Below are positions 43,373 through 53,500 of a stretch of 64,000 nucleotides of DNA, in pieces. The translations under genes and the position numbers were made by a program. A model generated the notes under the pieces. The model was not told the origin of the DNA, ran no database searches, and saw only the letters and a list, made by a program, of their open reading frames with translations. Position 1 is the first letter of the stretch. Every line of letters begins with the position of its first letter. Origin of the DNA: CAZXSK01 sp964642855 (GTDB taxonomy: Bacteria; Planctomycetota; Phycisphaerae; SM23-33); contig CAZXSK010000008.1 of NCBI GenBank assembly GCA_964642855.1, forward strand, positions 15,889 through 79,888, read 5' to 3'.

Positions 43373-45577
43373 CTACGGGTCGGCGTCACGCGGACGGTCC
43401 GGCTGCGATACCGGATACACGCACACGCCGGCGGCGCTGGCAGCCACGAGCCTGCCGTCGACGACGGCGAGATTGCCCAGCGTTCCGCGGGCAACGGTCC
43501 CGATGCTCCGACTCTTGCCCGACGCCAGATCGATGCGGATCACCCGTCCGTCGCGGGCGGACAGGTATGCCGCCTCGGTCGTCACGGCGGGAATGCCCCA
43601 GACGGCCAGGTCGGCATCGGCGGCGACCTGCTTGCCATCGAACGTTCTCAGCAACCGCCAGCCGCCCCGACCGCTCAGCAGCACCCGGCCGGGACCCGCG
43701 CCGGTCAGACGATCGGTCTTGCCACGATCTGCCCTCCAGCGGGAGGAGCCGTCCAGCAGGTCGAAGGCGAGTACATGCTGCGAATCGACGGGCAAGGCGA
43801 TCACCGACAGGCCGGCGACAACCACCGGATTGACCGGACGGTTCTTGAGAGCTCCCACGCCGGAGGTCCGCCTGCCTTCGGTGACCAGTCCGCTGTCGTA
43901 CTGCCGCAGCCAGATCGGGTCGCCATTCTGTGCGTCGAGAGCAGCGACCACGCCGCCGTTATTGCACGCGAAAACCCGCCCGGCGAAGATCGCCGGCGAC
44001 GTGCCGGGCGTCAGCACGTGGCGCCCGCCGCGGTTCTGGGCCGTCGGGGGCGACTGGCAGATCACCCGCTGCCAGAGCATCTTTCCGCTCGCCGAAGCCA
44101 GGCACGTCAGGCGGAACTGCTGCATCCGCTCGTGCAGGCTGAGAGCGTACAGCCTGTCGCCGGCTACCAGCGGCGGACAGCCGAACTTCGGGTCGACGAG
44201 CTGCTCGGGATTGTCCTTCCGGCCGTACCCGACCTTCCACAACTCCCGGCCGTCCTCCAGGGAGAAGCACGCCAGCGTGGAACTGTTGGTCTCCTCGGGT
44301 CCGGGCGTTCGTCCCTGGCCGGGGCGGGAGCCGGGGGGCATGACCGTAGGCAGGAAATCGCCCACCGCGTACACGCGCAAGCCGTCGGCTGCAAGCTGGT
44401 ACCACCCTTCGTCCGCCAGCCGGCTTATGCCATACCGCGTGCCCTTCCAGCGATGCTCCATGGGCAGGTCCGCCGTCCACGCCGCCCGGCCGGTGTCCAG
44501 CCGCCGGGCAACGAGGCCCGCATCGGTCCGAACGATCACCTTCCCGCCGGCGACGACCGGCGTGAGCAGGGAGGGCAGATGAACAGCCTTGGTCTTGGCG
44601 CCCATCGTGTAGGACAGGTCCACGTACCCGCTGCGCAGGCGGGCCCGCCAGGTGGCCAGTTGTGGCACGGGATACGTCCGCCGCACGGGCAGCCGGGCCG
44701 CCAGCGATTTCAGGACGTTCGCGTTGGGGTCGTACTGCGTGAGTTTCTCCGGCCAGCACCAGGCGGCCTCGCCCAGCGCGGGCGACCGGACGGCCTGCGT
44801 TCTCGCCCAGCCCGGACCGGCGGCCGACCAGCCATGCCAGCCGTCATCGGCTACGTGCCCGGGCGAGGACGGGACCTTGCGAACGTGCTCGACGAAGTCG
44901 GTGAGTTTCCATTCGCGCCCGCCCCAGGAGGCCTTCGCGTCGGCGAAGTCGTCCCCGACGCGTGCAGCCAACGCATCGGCGAGGTCCGACTGACCGGCCA
45001 GGTGCGCAGCGGCTGCGGCGCGGGCGGTGAACTCCCCTTCCGCCTCGGTCCCCCGGGCGAGTCCCGCAGCAAACGACCACCACCAGGCCGCCTCGGCGAA
45101 GTCGCCTGCATCGAACGCGATACTCCCCAACGAAGCGGCCGCCTGCCTGCCCGCGGGGGTCACCGCGTACCGCCAGAGCACTTCCGCCAGCGCGGCGCGA
45201 TCGTGGGCTTCTATGGCGTCTTCAAACATCGCCGCAGCGCGGTCGTCGTAAACGCGATGGTACTGCTCGAGCGCCTTGTCGGGCATCTGCGCCAACACCA
45301 CACGAGCAACATTGCGGATGGACACGTGATGCCCACGGCGGATCCGGAACGTCAGCTTGCCGGGCTCGTCGACATGGTCCTGCAGCCACTGGATCGGACG
45401 ATCGTACTCGCCCTGGGACAGCAGGCGCCGCATCGTGCCCAGGTCGTGGAAGAGTTCGCCGTAGACGGGAATCAACTGAGCGGCCGAGGCGCCGTCGTCC
45501 TGGGCGACCGCAGGCCTCGCAGCGAGAGGCAGCAAGAGCAGCAATGCCAAGGCGATTCGTTGCGGAGTGGTCGTCAC
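43373..45577 (-). CDS. Secreted PQQ-type beta-propeller protein with helical N-terminal half
   Basis: A 734-residue protein with a signal peptide (RIALALLLLLPLAARPAVAQ). Residues about 30-230 are helical and TPR/ARM-like, with repeated alanine-rich helices such as FAEAAWWWSFAAGLARGTE. The second half is a beta-propeller of PQQ-like blades: VVAGGKVIVRTDAGLVARRL with TGRAAWTADL, ACFSLEDGRELWKVGYG, CLASASGKMLWQRVICQ, ALDAQNGDPIWLRQYDSG and AFDLLDGSSRWRADRG. It lies close to the URO-D gene at 45730, divergently. Function is not predictable beyond an extracytoplasmic binding or scaffolding role. Confidence 0.83.
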   Translation of the reverse strand: MTTTPQRIALALLLLLPLAARPAVAQDDGASAAQLIPVYGELFHDLGTMRRLLSQGEYDRPIQWLQDHVDEPGKLTFRIRRGHHVSIRNVARVVLAQMPDKALEQYHRVYDDRAAAMFEDAIEAHDRAALAEVLWRYAVTPAGRQAAASLGSIAFDAGDFAEAAWWWSFAAGLARGTEAEGEFTARAAAAAHLAGQSDLADALAARVGDDFADAKASWGGREWKLTDFVEHVRKVPSSPGHVADDGWHGWSAAGPGWARTQAVRSPALGEAAWCWPEKLTQYDPNANVLKSLAARLPVRRTYPVPQLATWRARLRSGYVDLSYTMGAKTKAVHLPSLLTPVVAGGKVIVRTDAGLVARRLDTGRAAWTADLPMEHRWKGTRYGISRLADEGWYQLAADGLRVYAVGDFLPTVMPPGSRPGQGRTPGPEETNSSTLACFSLEDGRELWKVGYGRKDNPEQLVDPKFGCPPLVAGDRLYALSLHERMQQFRLTCLASASGKMLWQRVICQSPPTAQNRGGRHVLTPGTSPAIFAGRVFACNNGGVVAALDAQNGDPIWLRQYDSGLVTEGRRTSGVGALKNRPVNPVVVAGLSVIALPVDSQHVLAFDLLDGSSRWRADRGKTDRLTGAGPGRVLLSGRGGWRLLRTFDGKQVAADADLAVWGIPAVTTEAAYLSARDGRVIRIDLASGKSRSIGTVARGTLGNLAVVDGRLVAASAAGVCVYPVSQPDRPRDADP

Positions 45578-45729
45578 GGGATGCCCTCCCGGTTGCTTTC
45601 GGCTTCGGGTCAGCGTTCAGCGTATCCGCCTCGTGCAGCCGGGGCAAGTGGTTTGCCGACGTGGACAGTCCACCCCGCGCAGGCTATGATCGGTCCCGAG
45701 CCCTGCCGCACGAAAGGAATCCACAATCC

Positions 45730-46830
45730 ATGCCCACATCCCACGATGCCATGACATCTCGCGAGCGGATCTTCGCGACCTTCCGGGGCGAAGAAACCGA
45801 CCGCCTTCCGGTCTGGCTGAAAATGGCCAACCGGACGTGGCAGAACCCCCAGCCCCAGCCGTACCAGTCCATGGAAGCGGCCGAACTCCTCCGCGCCGCA
45901 GGCTGCGACGTGATGGTGCAGAACCGACTCACACCCGAATGCACCACCCCGCATGTTGAGTTCCACGAGCAGCAGACTGACGGCAAGCGCACCCGCACGT
46001 GGCAGACTCCCGACGGGCCGCTGACCGCCGAGGACACCTACGACCCCTATACCCAGAGCTGGCATCCGACGGGCTTCCCTGCCACGACTCCACAGACCCT
46101 TGCCAGGCTGCGGTGGGTCTTCCGGGACACCCGCTACCACGTTCCGCCCGAGCAGGTCCGCCTGGCGAGACAGCGCCAGGAGCAGCTCGAAGCCGACGAC
46201 GTTGTCACCACCCACGGCGTGGGCCCGGGGCCGCTGATGAATCTCGTCGAGCACCAGTGCGGCCCGGAGGATACGGTGTACCTGCAGATGGATGCCCCGG
46301 AACTGTTCCGGGAGGTGCTGGAACTGATGCACCAGGACCGCCTGCGCATGCTCGACGCTGTCCTGCCGGCCACGCCGGCCGATACGTTCTGGCTGACCGA
46401 GAACACCTCCACTACGCTGATCAGCCCGACGATGTTCCGTGAGCACTGCATGGGGCATCTCGACGCATACGGCCGGCGGATCGCGGAGGCGGGAACGATC
46501 GGCGTCCACCACATGTGTGGCACGCTGGGGGCGCTGCTGGAGGATATCGACGCGCTGCCCTGCCCCGTCAACGAGGCCTACACCACCAAGCCCCTGGGCG
46601 ACGTGACCCTCGCCGAAGGCCGAACCCGAATGCCCTCCAAGGCCCTGATCGGCGGGACCAACGCCACGCTGTGGCTCGAGGACGTCGACGATATCGTGGC
46701 GACCGTGGCCGAGGACCTGGCCGCCTGCCCCGACCGGCGGAAGGTCTTCCTGACGTCGGCGGGCGTGCTGCCCGCGCCGGTCTCGTTCGACAAGGCCAGA
46801 CGAACCGTCGAGGCGTTCAAGACCCTCTGA
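45730..46830 (+). CDS. URO-D-fold protein, MtaA/CmuA-like methyltransferase family
   Basis: A 366-residue URO-D superfamily protein starting MTSRERIFATFRGEETDRLPVW at residue 8, the usual opening of this family. THGVGPGPLMNLVEHQ, DTFWLTENTSTTLISPTMF and GVHHMCGTLGALLEDIDALP follow. The HxCG motif is the zinc/thiol-binding signature seen in MtaA-like methyltransferases, and this copy keeps it, whereas the protein at 40404 shows HSDG instead. The aldo/keto reductase starts 15 bases downstream and a QueG-like Fe-S protein after that, so the three form an operon. It may handle a methyl group or corrinoid substrate; that is inference. Confidence 0.82.
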   Translation: MPTSHDAMTSRERIFATFRGEETDRLPVWLKMANRTWQNPQPQPYQSMEAAELLRAAGCDVMVQNRLTPECTTPHVEFHEQQTDGKRTRTWQTPDGPLTAEDTYDPYTQSWHPTGFPATTPQTLARLRWVFRDTRYHVPPEQVRLARQRQEQLEADDVVTTHGVGPGPLMNLVEHQCGPEDTVYLQMDAPELFREVLELMHQDRLRMLDAVLPATPADTFWLTENTSTTLISPTMFREHCMGHLDAYGRRIAEAGTIGVHHMCGTLGALLEDIDALPCPVNEAYTTKPLGDVTLAEGRTRMPSKALIGGTNATLWLEDVDDIVATVAEDLAACPDRRKVFLTSAGVLPAPVSFDKARRTVEAFKTL

Positions 46831-46845
46831 AAGGAACCCACGAAC

Positions 46846-47811
46846 ATGCAGAAACGCACACTTGGCAAGGCCGGCCCGGAGACCACGGCTGTGGGATTCG
46901 GCGCCTGGGCCATCGGCGGCCTGGGCTACGGAGAGCAGGACACCGAAGCTGCCGGCGAGGCGCTGGACGAGTACTTCGCCCTGGGCGGAAGGCTGATCGA
47001 TACCGCCCGGGGGTACGGGGTCAGCGAGATTCTCGTGGGCAAGGCGCTGCGACGCTTCGGCCGGCGTGACGAGGTCTACGTCGCCAGCAAGAGCGGCAAC
47101 CAGCACCCGCCCGTGGTCCGCACCGACCTGGAAACCAGCCGCTTCTGCCTTGGCGTCGACCGGCTCGATCTCTACTACATCCACGTTCCCCCACCCGATC
47201 CGGACAAGCTCGACCGGCTGCTGGACGTGTACGCCGCCCTGCGAGAGGCAGGGAAGATGAAGCAGCTCGGCGTCTCCTGCCGGGCCCTGCGGACGCAGGA
47301 GGAAATCGACCAGGCCTGGCGGATCATCGAAGACCCGCGGGTGGACGTCGTGCAGATCCCTCACAGTTTCGCCTGGCAGGGCTCGGCGGAGCTCATCCGC
47401 GCAGCCGGGGATCGTGGACTTGGCGTGGTGACCCGCAGCAACCTGCTCGGCGGGATCCTGACGGGCAAGTACGCTCCCGGCTATCGGTTTGCCGATCCCG
47501 CCAACGACTGGCGAGCGAGCCTCAACGGCGAGAAGCTCGACGAGTTGCTGACCGTGGTAGCCGACCTCGTCGAGCAGGTGGTCCAGCCCCCCTGCCAGAC
47601 GCTCGCGCAGGTGGCGATCGCCTACTCGCTGCACACGCCGGGCGTCTCGGCGGTCATCCCGGGGGCACGTTCGGCTGAGCAGGTGCGCGCGAACGCAGCC
47701 ATCGACGACATGGGCCCGCTGCCGGAGAACGTGCGGGACCGGCTGGACGAGGCGGGAAAGCAAATCCAGCAGCTCGTGGCCGCAGCACGGGCGGAGAACC
47801 GAAGCGGCTGA
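46846..47811 (+). CDS. Aldo/keto reductase
   Basis: A 321-residue (alpha/beta)8 NADPH oxidoreductase. The opening QKRTLGKAGPETTAVGFGAW and the catalytic pieces IDTARGYGVSE (Asp, Tyr) and VASKSG (Lys) are present. The usual active-site His region reads YYIHVPPPD. VTRSNLLGGILTGKY and SAVIPGARSAEQVRANA complete the cofactor site. AAGGAA precedes the ATG. It is the second gene of the URO-D operon and probably reduces a sugar-like aldehyde or ketone; the substrate is unknown. Confidence 0.9.
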   Translation: MQKRTLGKAGPETTAVGFGAWAIGGLGYGEQDTEAAGEALDEYFALGGRLIDTARGYGVSEILVGKALRRFGRRDEVYVASKSGNQHPPVVRTDLETSRFCLGVDRLDLYYIHVPPPDPDKLDRLLDVYAALREAGKMKQLGVSCRALRTQEEIDQAWRIIEDPRVDVVQIPHSFAWQGSAELIRAAGDRGLGVVTRSNLLGGILTGKYAPGYRFADPANDWRASLNGEKLDELLTVVADLVEQVVQPPCQTLAQVAIAYSLHTPGVSAVIPGARSAEQVRANAAIDDMGPLPENVRDRLDEAGKQIQQLVAAARAENRSG

Positions 47812-47846
47812 AAGATCGCCTTCCGGAACAGACGGCGGACGAAACG

Positions 47847-48695
47847 ATGCCCGAAACCGCAGACACACTGACCCGCAGGTTGGGCGAGATGTACGAAAGC
47901 GACGAGGATCGCTTCTTCGACATCCCGGCCGGGGTGGAGCTGTTCGAGCCCCCCTTTGCGGGGGTCGCGCGGGCGGACGATCCCCTGTTCCTTCGATTGA
48001 AGGAAGTGATCGGCGACTTCCACTGGACACCGGCTGAGGCCCTGGCCCGAATGGATGCAACCGCAAAGGCCCGCAGCGTGATCTGCTGGGTGCTGCCGGT
48101 GGCGAAGCAGGCCCGGCAGGCCAACCGCTCGCAGGAGCATCGGCCTTCGCGCGAGTGGGCAAGGGTGCGTACGTTCGGCGAGCAGGTCAACGACCGACTC
48201 CGGGGGAAGATGGTTGCCTGGCTGGAAGGGCTCGGCCATGCCGCCTGCGCCCCGGCGATCGATCCGGGCAACCGCGTCCGGCGCGACGACCGCGCGGGGT
48301 TCGCATCGCAGTGGTCGGAACGTCACGCGGCGTTCGTGGCCGGGCTGGGAACGTTCGGCCTTCACGGGAGCCTGATCACGCGCAGAGGCTGCGCGCATCG
48401 GTTGGGCAGCGTGGTGACGAGCCTGGAGATTCCCGCCCCGGCGAGGATCTACGGCGACGATCCGCTGGCCTGGTGCCTTCGGGAAGCGCAGGGAACATGC
48501 GGGGCGTGCATTGCTCGCTGCCCGGCGGGGTCGGTAGGCCCGCGTGCGTCGGAGAGGGACAAGGACGCCTGCAGGCGTCACGCGGTGGAGGAAATCGGCG
48601 ATTGGGGGCGGAAGGAGTTCGGCTGGGACGGGGTCTACGGGTGCGGCCTGTGCATGACGGGCGTGCCGTGCGAAGAGCGGTGTCCGGTCGCGTAG
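47847..48695 (+). CDS. QueG-like 4Fe-4S protein
   Basis: A 282-residue protein with cysteine motifs for two 4Fe-4S clusters: CGACIARCP (about 218-226) and CGLCMTGVPCEERCP at the very end, with a single Cys between them (DKDACRRH). This arrangement resembles the C-terminal half of epoxyqueuosine reductase QueG and reductive-dehalogenase-like proteins. It is shorter than QueG (about 350-380 residues), so a tRNA role is doubtful. It is the third gene of the URO-D operon, 35 bases after the aldo/keto reductase. An electron-transfer or corrinoid-reactivation role is inferred. Confidence 0.75.
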   Translation: MPETADTLTRRLGEMYESDEDRFFDIPAGVELFEPPFAGVARADDPLFLRLKEVIGDFHWTPAEALARMDATAKARSVICWVLPVAKQARQANRSQEHRPSREWARVRTFGEQVNDRLRGKMVAWLEGLGHAACAPAIDPGNRVRRDDRAGFASQWSERHAAFVAGLGTFGLHGSLITRRGCAHRLGSVVTSLEIPAPARIYGDDPLAWCLREAQGTCGACIARCPAGSVGPRASERDKDACRRHAVEEIGDWGRKEFGWDGVYGCGLCMTGVPCEERCPVA

Positions 48696-49237
48696 CAGGG
48701 CTGAGCGTCACCCTGCAACGGGGAGTTTTTTCGGACTTTGGGAACCCGGAGAAGGGGCAGGTGGAGAAATCTCGCTGTTTCCACGGAATCTTTTTTTCAC
48801 AGCGGCAACCCCACGCCTATTATTCCAGACGATGGCGCAATTGGACGGACGCCATCGGGCCGTAATTGGCGGAAGGGGCCAATCTTTGTATTCTTCGCTC
48901 GCTCGTCTTTCCTGAGCGCTTTGTGGTCGTGCGAGAAGCATTCTGCGCGCGATTCACAGAGTCTGTCTTCAAGTGTACCCGTGATGGTCTGTCCGCGCGG
49001 GCGACAGGAGCTGCAAGCACCTCTGGATGCAGAAAGGAGAATTGGCGACGAGAGGACAGAAGGCGGCAAGGTGTGTTTTTCGTCAGGCAGAAGGGCAACC
49101 CCATGTGCATTCGACCGGAGTCGGATCCTGACTCGGTGGGTGCGAGGATCCAGACGTAAACCCATTGCCGCTCCGTGGGCCTCCCGAAACAGTGCGACTC
49201 GCTCGCCTGGAGGCCACGGACGGAAAGGAGGCAAGTA
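48696..49237. other. Non-coding region upstream of the PEP-CTERM gene
   Basis: About 540 bases without a supported gene. It contains a stem GATGGCG/CGCCATC near 48832-48858 and ends with a strong AAAGGAGG ribosome site at the next gene. No riboswitch, tRNA or sigma-54-type promoter was recognised. Confidence 0.5.
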
Positions 49238-50206
49238 ATGAAGAGACTTCTTCTGATTTCACTGGTGCTGTCCGTCGGGCTTGGTGCGGCCGGGGCAGCG
49301 GGGATCGACTTCCAGAGATCTTACAACGGTACGATCATTCTGGATGTCATCGGATACTCCAGCGGCACGTTGTACACTGGCTTTTTAGCCGATGGCAACA
49401 CGCCTATGGACCCGGGTGTGACGTACGACCCCAATGATCTCGAGATCGACGACGACAGCGGCGATTTCCTGAACCCGGGCGAAGACAGCTTCGGCGTCTT
49501 CTATATCTCGACGATCTACGAAGGCCAGATCAATCCGGGCACGCAGGAGGTCTTCCAGACGGGCCCGCCCGTCTGGCAGGAAGCGCTTGACCCCACCTAC
49601 GAACTCGTGGGCGCGTACTACGACCGGTCGGACATCGCCGTCACCATCGATCCCAACACGGGCGACCAGGTGATCGAGTCCATCGGCGACCATCTGCAGA
49701 TGTGGCTCCAGCCCAAGGGGACCTTCTTCAGTACCGAGCAGGTTCCGCTGAAGGGCGAGAGCGGCCGGCTGGTCGATGGAAACGGGGTGTATCTCGAGAA
49801 GTACGACGGGGTCGGGTACGACGCCAATGGAGACCCCATCGGCGAACTCGTGCTGACAGCGGACACCATCCCGGGCTATATCGGGATCGATCCGAACGCC
49901 GAAACGGTGGTGAATTTCGAGGCTTCGTCCGGAACCGGCAACGGCCGGTCGTTTGCTGAAGCGACGGGCGGGACGAATTTCATCACCTTCAACGGAGACG
50001 CATTCTTCCCGTTCAAGGGCGCCGGTTACGACGACGCCGACCTGAACATCCGTTGGAATTTCGGCATTCTGACCAACCAAGGCTGGTTGACGAACTTCAA
50101 CGACCCGATCGGCGGATCCCTGATCCCCGAGCCGGTCACGATGTTCAGTGCCCTGCTTGCCGTTGGCGGCCTGGGAGGCTATCTCCGAAGACGCAGACGG
50201 CAGTAG
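49238..50206 (+). CDS. Secreted PEP-CTERM sorting-domain protein
   Basis: A 322-residue exported protein with an N-terminal signal peptide (KRLLLISLVLSVGLGAAGAA) and a C-terminal PEP-CTERM signal. That signal is IPEP at about 296-299, a hydrophobic helix (TMFSALLAVGGLGGYL) and a final run of arginines. The middle is Asp/Gly/Thr-rich and beta-structured, with no known domain. Exosortase recognises such tails and sorts proteins to the surface, typically in exopolysaccharide-producing bacteria. No exosortase gene is visible in this window. The start follows AAAGGAGG. Confidence 0.9.
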   Translation: MKRLLLISLVLSVGLGAAGAAGIDFQRSYNGTIILDVIGYSSGTLYTGFLADGNTPMDPGVTYDPNDLEIDDDSGDFLNPGEDSFGVFYISTIYEGQINPGTQEVFQTGPPVWQEALDPTYELVGAYYDRSDIAVTIDPNTGDQVIESIGDHLQMWLQPKGTFFSTEQVPLKGESGRLVDGNGVYLEKYDGVGYDANGDPIGELVLTADTIPGYIGIDPNAETVVNFEASSGTGNGRSFAEATGGTNFITFNGDAFFPFKGAGYDDADLNIRWNFGILTNQGWLTNFNDPIGGSLIPEPVTMFSALLAVGGLGGYLRRRRRQ

Positions 50207-50225
50207 GCGACACACGCCAGCTCCG

Positions 50226-50256
50226 CCGAGGAGTCGATCGCGCACTCCTCGGTTCT
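50226..50256 (+). terminator. First terminator hairpin after the PEP-CTERM gene
   Basis: A 9-bp perfect stem CCGAGGAGT/ACTCCTCGG with a 9-base loop is followed by TTCTTG, 20 bases after the stop codon. Confidence 0.55.
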
Positions 50257-50264
50257 TGAAGCAG

Positions 50265-50303
50265 CCCGGGCGGGCTGGATGACAACTCGCCCGGGTTTCT
50301 TCT
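50265..50303 (+). terminator. Second terminator hairpin after the PEP-CTERM gene
   Basis: An 8-bp stem CCCGGGCG/CGCCCGGG with a 15-base loop is followed by TTTCTTCTT, a good Rho-independent terminator. Together with the hairpin just upstream it makes a tandem terminator isolating the PEP-CTERM gene from the next one. Confidence 0.65.
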
Positions 50304-50510
50304 TGCGCACCCCGAAGGCGGGGGATCCATGTGAAGAAGCTCCGAATTCCCCGACCGGACCGCCAAAAGCCGTTGAAAACCGCCGCTGCGATATGCAGAA
50401 TGGCCATTTCCCGGCAGGGCCGGTTTTCGCTCTGAACCCGCGGCGACCGAAACATGGCGTCGTGACCCGGCAGAAGTCACCAACGCTTCTCTATGACAAG
50501 GAAACGCAAG

Positions 50511-53500
50511 ATGTCCAGACGCATGGCAATGATGGACGGTAACCAGGCCGTCGCCCACGTAGCCCACAAGGTCAACGAGGTGATCGCGATCTACCCGATC
50601 ACTCCCTCCAGCCCGATGGGCGAACACTCCGACGCCTGGAGCGCCGCCGGCCAGAGGAACATCTGGGGCACCATCCCCATGATCGCCGAAATGCAGGCCG
50701 AAGGCGGAGCCGCAGCGGCCGTCCACGGCGCCCTGCAGACCGGCTCGCTGACGACGACCTTCACGGCCAGCCAGGGCCTGCTGCTGATGATCCCCACGCT
50801 CTACAAGCTCGCCGGCGAGCTGACGCCCACGTGTTTCCACGTCTCGGCGCGTTCCCTGGCCTGCCAGGCACTGTCGATCTTCGGCGACCATTCCGACGTG
50901 ATGGCCTGCCGACAGACCGGCGCGGCCCTGCTGGCAAGCGGCTCGGTCCAGGAGGCGATGGACCTGGCGCTGGTCGGTTCGGCAGCCAGCCTCGAAAGCC
51001 GCCTGCCGTTCATCCACTTCTTCGACGGCTTCCGGACCTCCCACGAGGTCTCGAAGGTCGAGGAGCTCACGCCCGAAGACATGAAGGCCATGATCGACGA
51101 CGACGCCGTTCTGGCCCATCGGTCGCGCGGCCTGAACCCCGATCAGCCCGTGATCCGCGGCACGAGCCAGAACCCGGACGTCTACTTCCAAGGCCGCGAG
51201 AGCGTCAATAAGTACTACGACGCCTGCCCCGAGATCGTGCAGAAGTGCATGGACCGCTTCGCGAAACTGGTCGGCAGGGAATACAACCTGTTTGACTACG
51301 TCGGTGCCGACGACGCCGAAACCGTCGTCGTACTGATGGGCTCGGGCGTCGAGACCGCCCACGAAGCCATCGACGCGCTGACCGCCCAGGGCGAGAAGGT
51401 CGGCCTGCTGAAGGTTCGCCTGTACCGCCCGTTCAGCATCCGGCACTTCCTGGGTGCCCTGCCCGAGAGCGTCAGGAAACTCGTGGTGCTCGACCGCCAG
51501 AAAGAGCCCGGCGCCACCGGCGAGCCGCTCTACCTCGACGTCGTCGATGCCGTGCGGGACGCCGGCAAGAGCATCGAGGTCCTCGGCGGCCGGTATGGCC
51601 TGAGCTCCAAGGAGTTCACCCCGGCGATGGTCAAGGCCTGCCTGGAGACCGACCGCAATCATTTCACGGTCGGCATCAACGACGATGTCACGAGCACGAG
51701 CCTGGACTACGACCCGTCGTTCTCGACCGAGACCGACGACGTCGTGCGGGCGATGTTCTACGGCCTGGGCAGCGACGGCACGGTCGGCGCGAACAAGAAC
51801 TCGATCAAGATCATCGGCGAGGAGACGGACAACTACGCCCAGGGCTACTTCGTGTACGACTCGAAGAAGGCCGGGGCGATCACCGTAAGCCACCTGCGCT
51901 TCGGGCCCCGCCCGATCCGCTCGGAATACCTGGTCAACGAGGCCAACTTCGTCGCCTGTCACCAGTTCGTATTCCTCGAGAAGTACGACATGCTCGACTC
52001 GGCCGTCGAGGGCGCGACGTTCCTGCTGAACGCCCCGTACGAAGCCGACCAGGTGTGGGAGCATCTGCCCCGTGCGGTCCAGCAGCAGATCATCGACAAG
52101 AAGCTGAAATTCTACGCGATCAACGCCTACGAGGTGGCCCGCCAGACCGGCATGGGTGCCCGCATCAACACGATCATGCAGACCTGCTTTTTCAAGCTGG
52201 CCAACGTGATCCCGGCCGACGAGGCCATCGAGAAGATCAAGGGCGCCATCAAGAAGACCTACGGCAAGAAGGGCCAGGAGATCGTGCGGATGAACTTCGC
52301 CGCGGTCGACCAGGCGTTGGAGAACCTCCACGAGATCCCCGTGCCCGACCAGGCGACCTCCGAGATCGAGAAGCCCCCGGTGGTCTCCGAGAAAGCGCCG
52401 GAGTTCGTCAGGAATGTCACCGCGACGATCATGGCCGGGCGCGGCAACGAGCTGCCCGTCTCGGCGATGCCCGACGACGGCACCTGGCCGCTGGGCACGA
52501 CGCAGTGGGAGAAGCGCAACATCGCCCTGGAGATTCCCGTCTGGGATCCCGACGTGTGCATCCAGTGCGGCAAGTGCTCGATCTCCTGCCCGCACGCGAC
52601 GATCCGCGCGAAGGTCTACGAGCCCGGCAAGCTCGACGGCGCCCCGGAGACATTCAAGTCCGCCGACGCCAAGGGCAAGGACTTCGACGGGCTCAAGTGG
52701 ACCATCCAGGTCGCCCCGGAAGACTGCACCGGCTGCGGGCTGTGCGTCAAGGCCTGCCCCGCCAAGAATAAGTCCGAGCCGGAACGCAAGGCGATCAACA
52801 TGGAAGAGCAGATGCCCCTCCGCCAGAGCGAGGCGGAGAACTACGAGTTCTTCCTGGACCTGCCCGACTACGACCGCGCCAAGCTGAACCTGCGGACGAT
52901 CAAGGGCAGCCAGCTCTGCCAGCCCCTGTTCGAGTACTCCGGCGCGTGTGCCGGCTGCGGCGAGACGCCCTACGTCAAGCTGCTGACCCAACTGTTCGGC
53001 GATCGGGCGATCATCGGCAACGCCACGGGCTGCTCGAGCATTTACGGCGGCAACCTGCCCACCACGCCCTACACCACCAACGGCGACGGGCGCGGGCCGG
53101 CGTGGAACAACTCGCTGTTCGAAGACAACGCCGAGTTCAGCTTCGGCTTCCGCCTGACGCTCGACAAGCGCAAGGAATACGCCTGCGAACTGCTGGCGGC
53201 GATGAAGGACAAGGTCGGAGCCGACCTGGCCGAGGGCATCCTGGGCGGGGTCAGCGCCAAGGACGAACCCGGCATCGCCCAGCAGCGTCAGCGCGTGGCG
53301 CAGCTTCGCGAGAAGCTCTCGGGCGACAGCGATTCCCAGGCCCGCCAGCTTCTCAGCGTCGCAGACTCGCTGGTCCACAAGAGCGTCTGGGCACTCGGCG
53401 GCGACGGCTGGGCGTACGACATCGGCTACGGCGGCCTGGATCACGTGCTCGCCAGCGGCCGGGATATGAACGTCCTCGTCCTCGACACGCAGGTGTACTC

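Larger units (their letters stand above)
50207..50510. other. Intergenic region before the pyruvate:ferredoxin oxidoreductase
   Basis: About 300 bases holding the tandem terminators and, after them, the presumed promoter of the oxidoreductase gene. No clear -35/-10 pair was seen. Confidence 0.5.

Noticed and set aside
45610..48162. An 850-codon minus-strand open frame opposite the URO-D operon
   Set aside because: Antisense to three recognisable genes; no protein-like features.
48780..48815. A T-rich stretch with CGCTGT/ACAGCG flanks as a terminator after the QueG-like gene
   Set aside because: The T-run lies inside the 20-base loop rather than after the stem, so it does not have terminator geometry.
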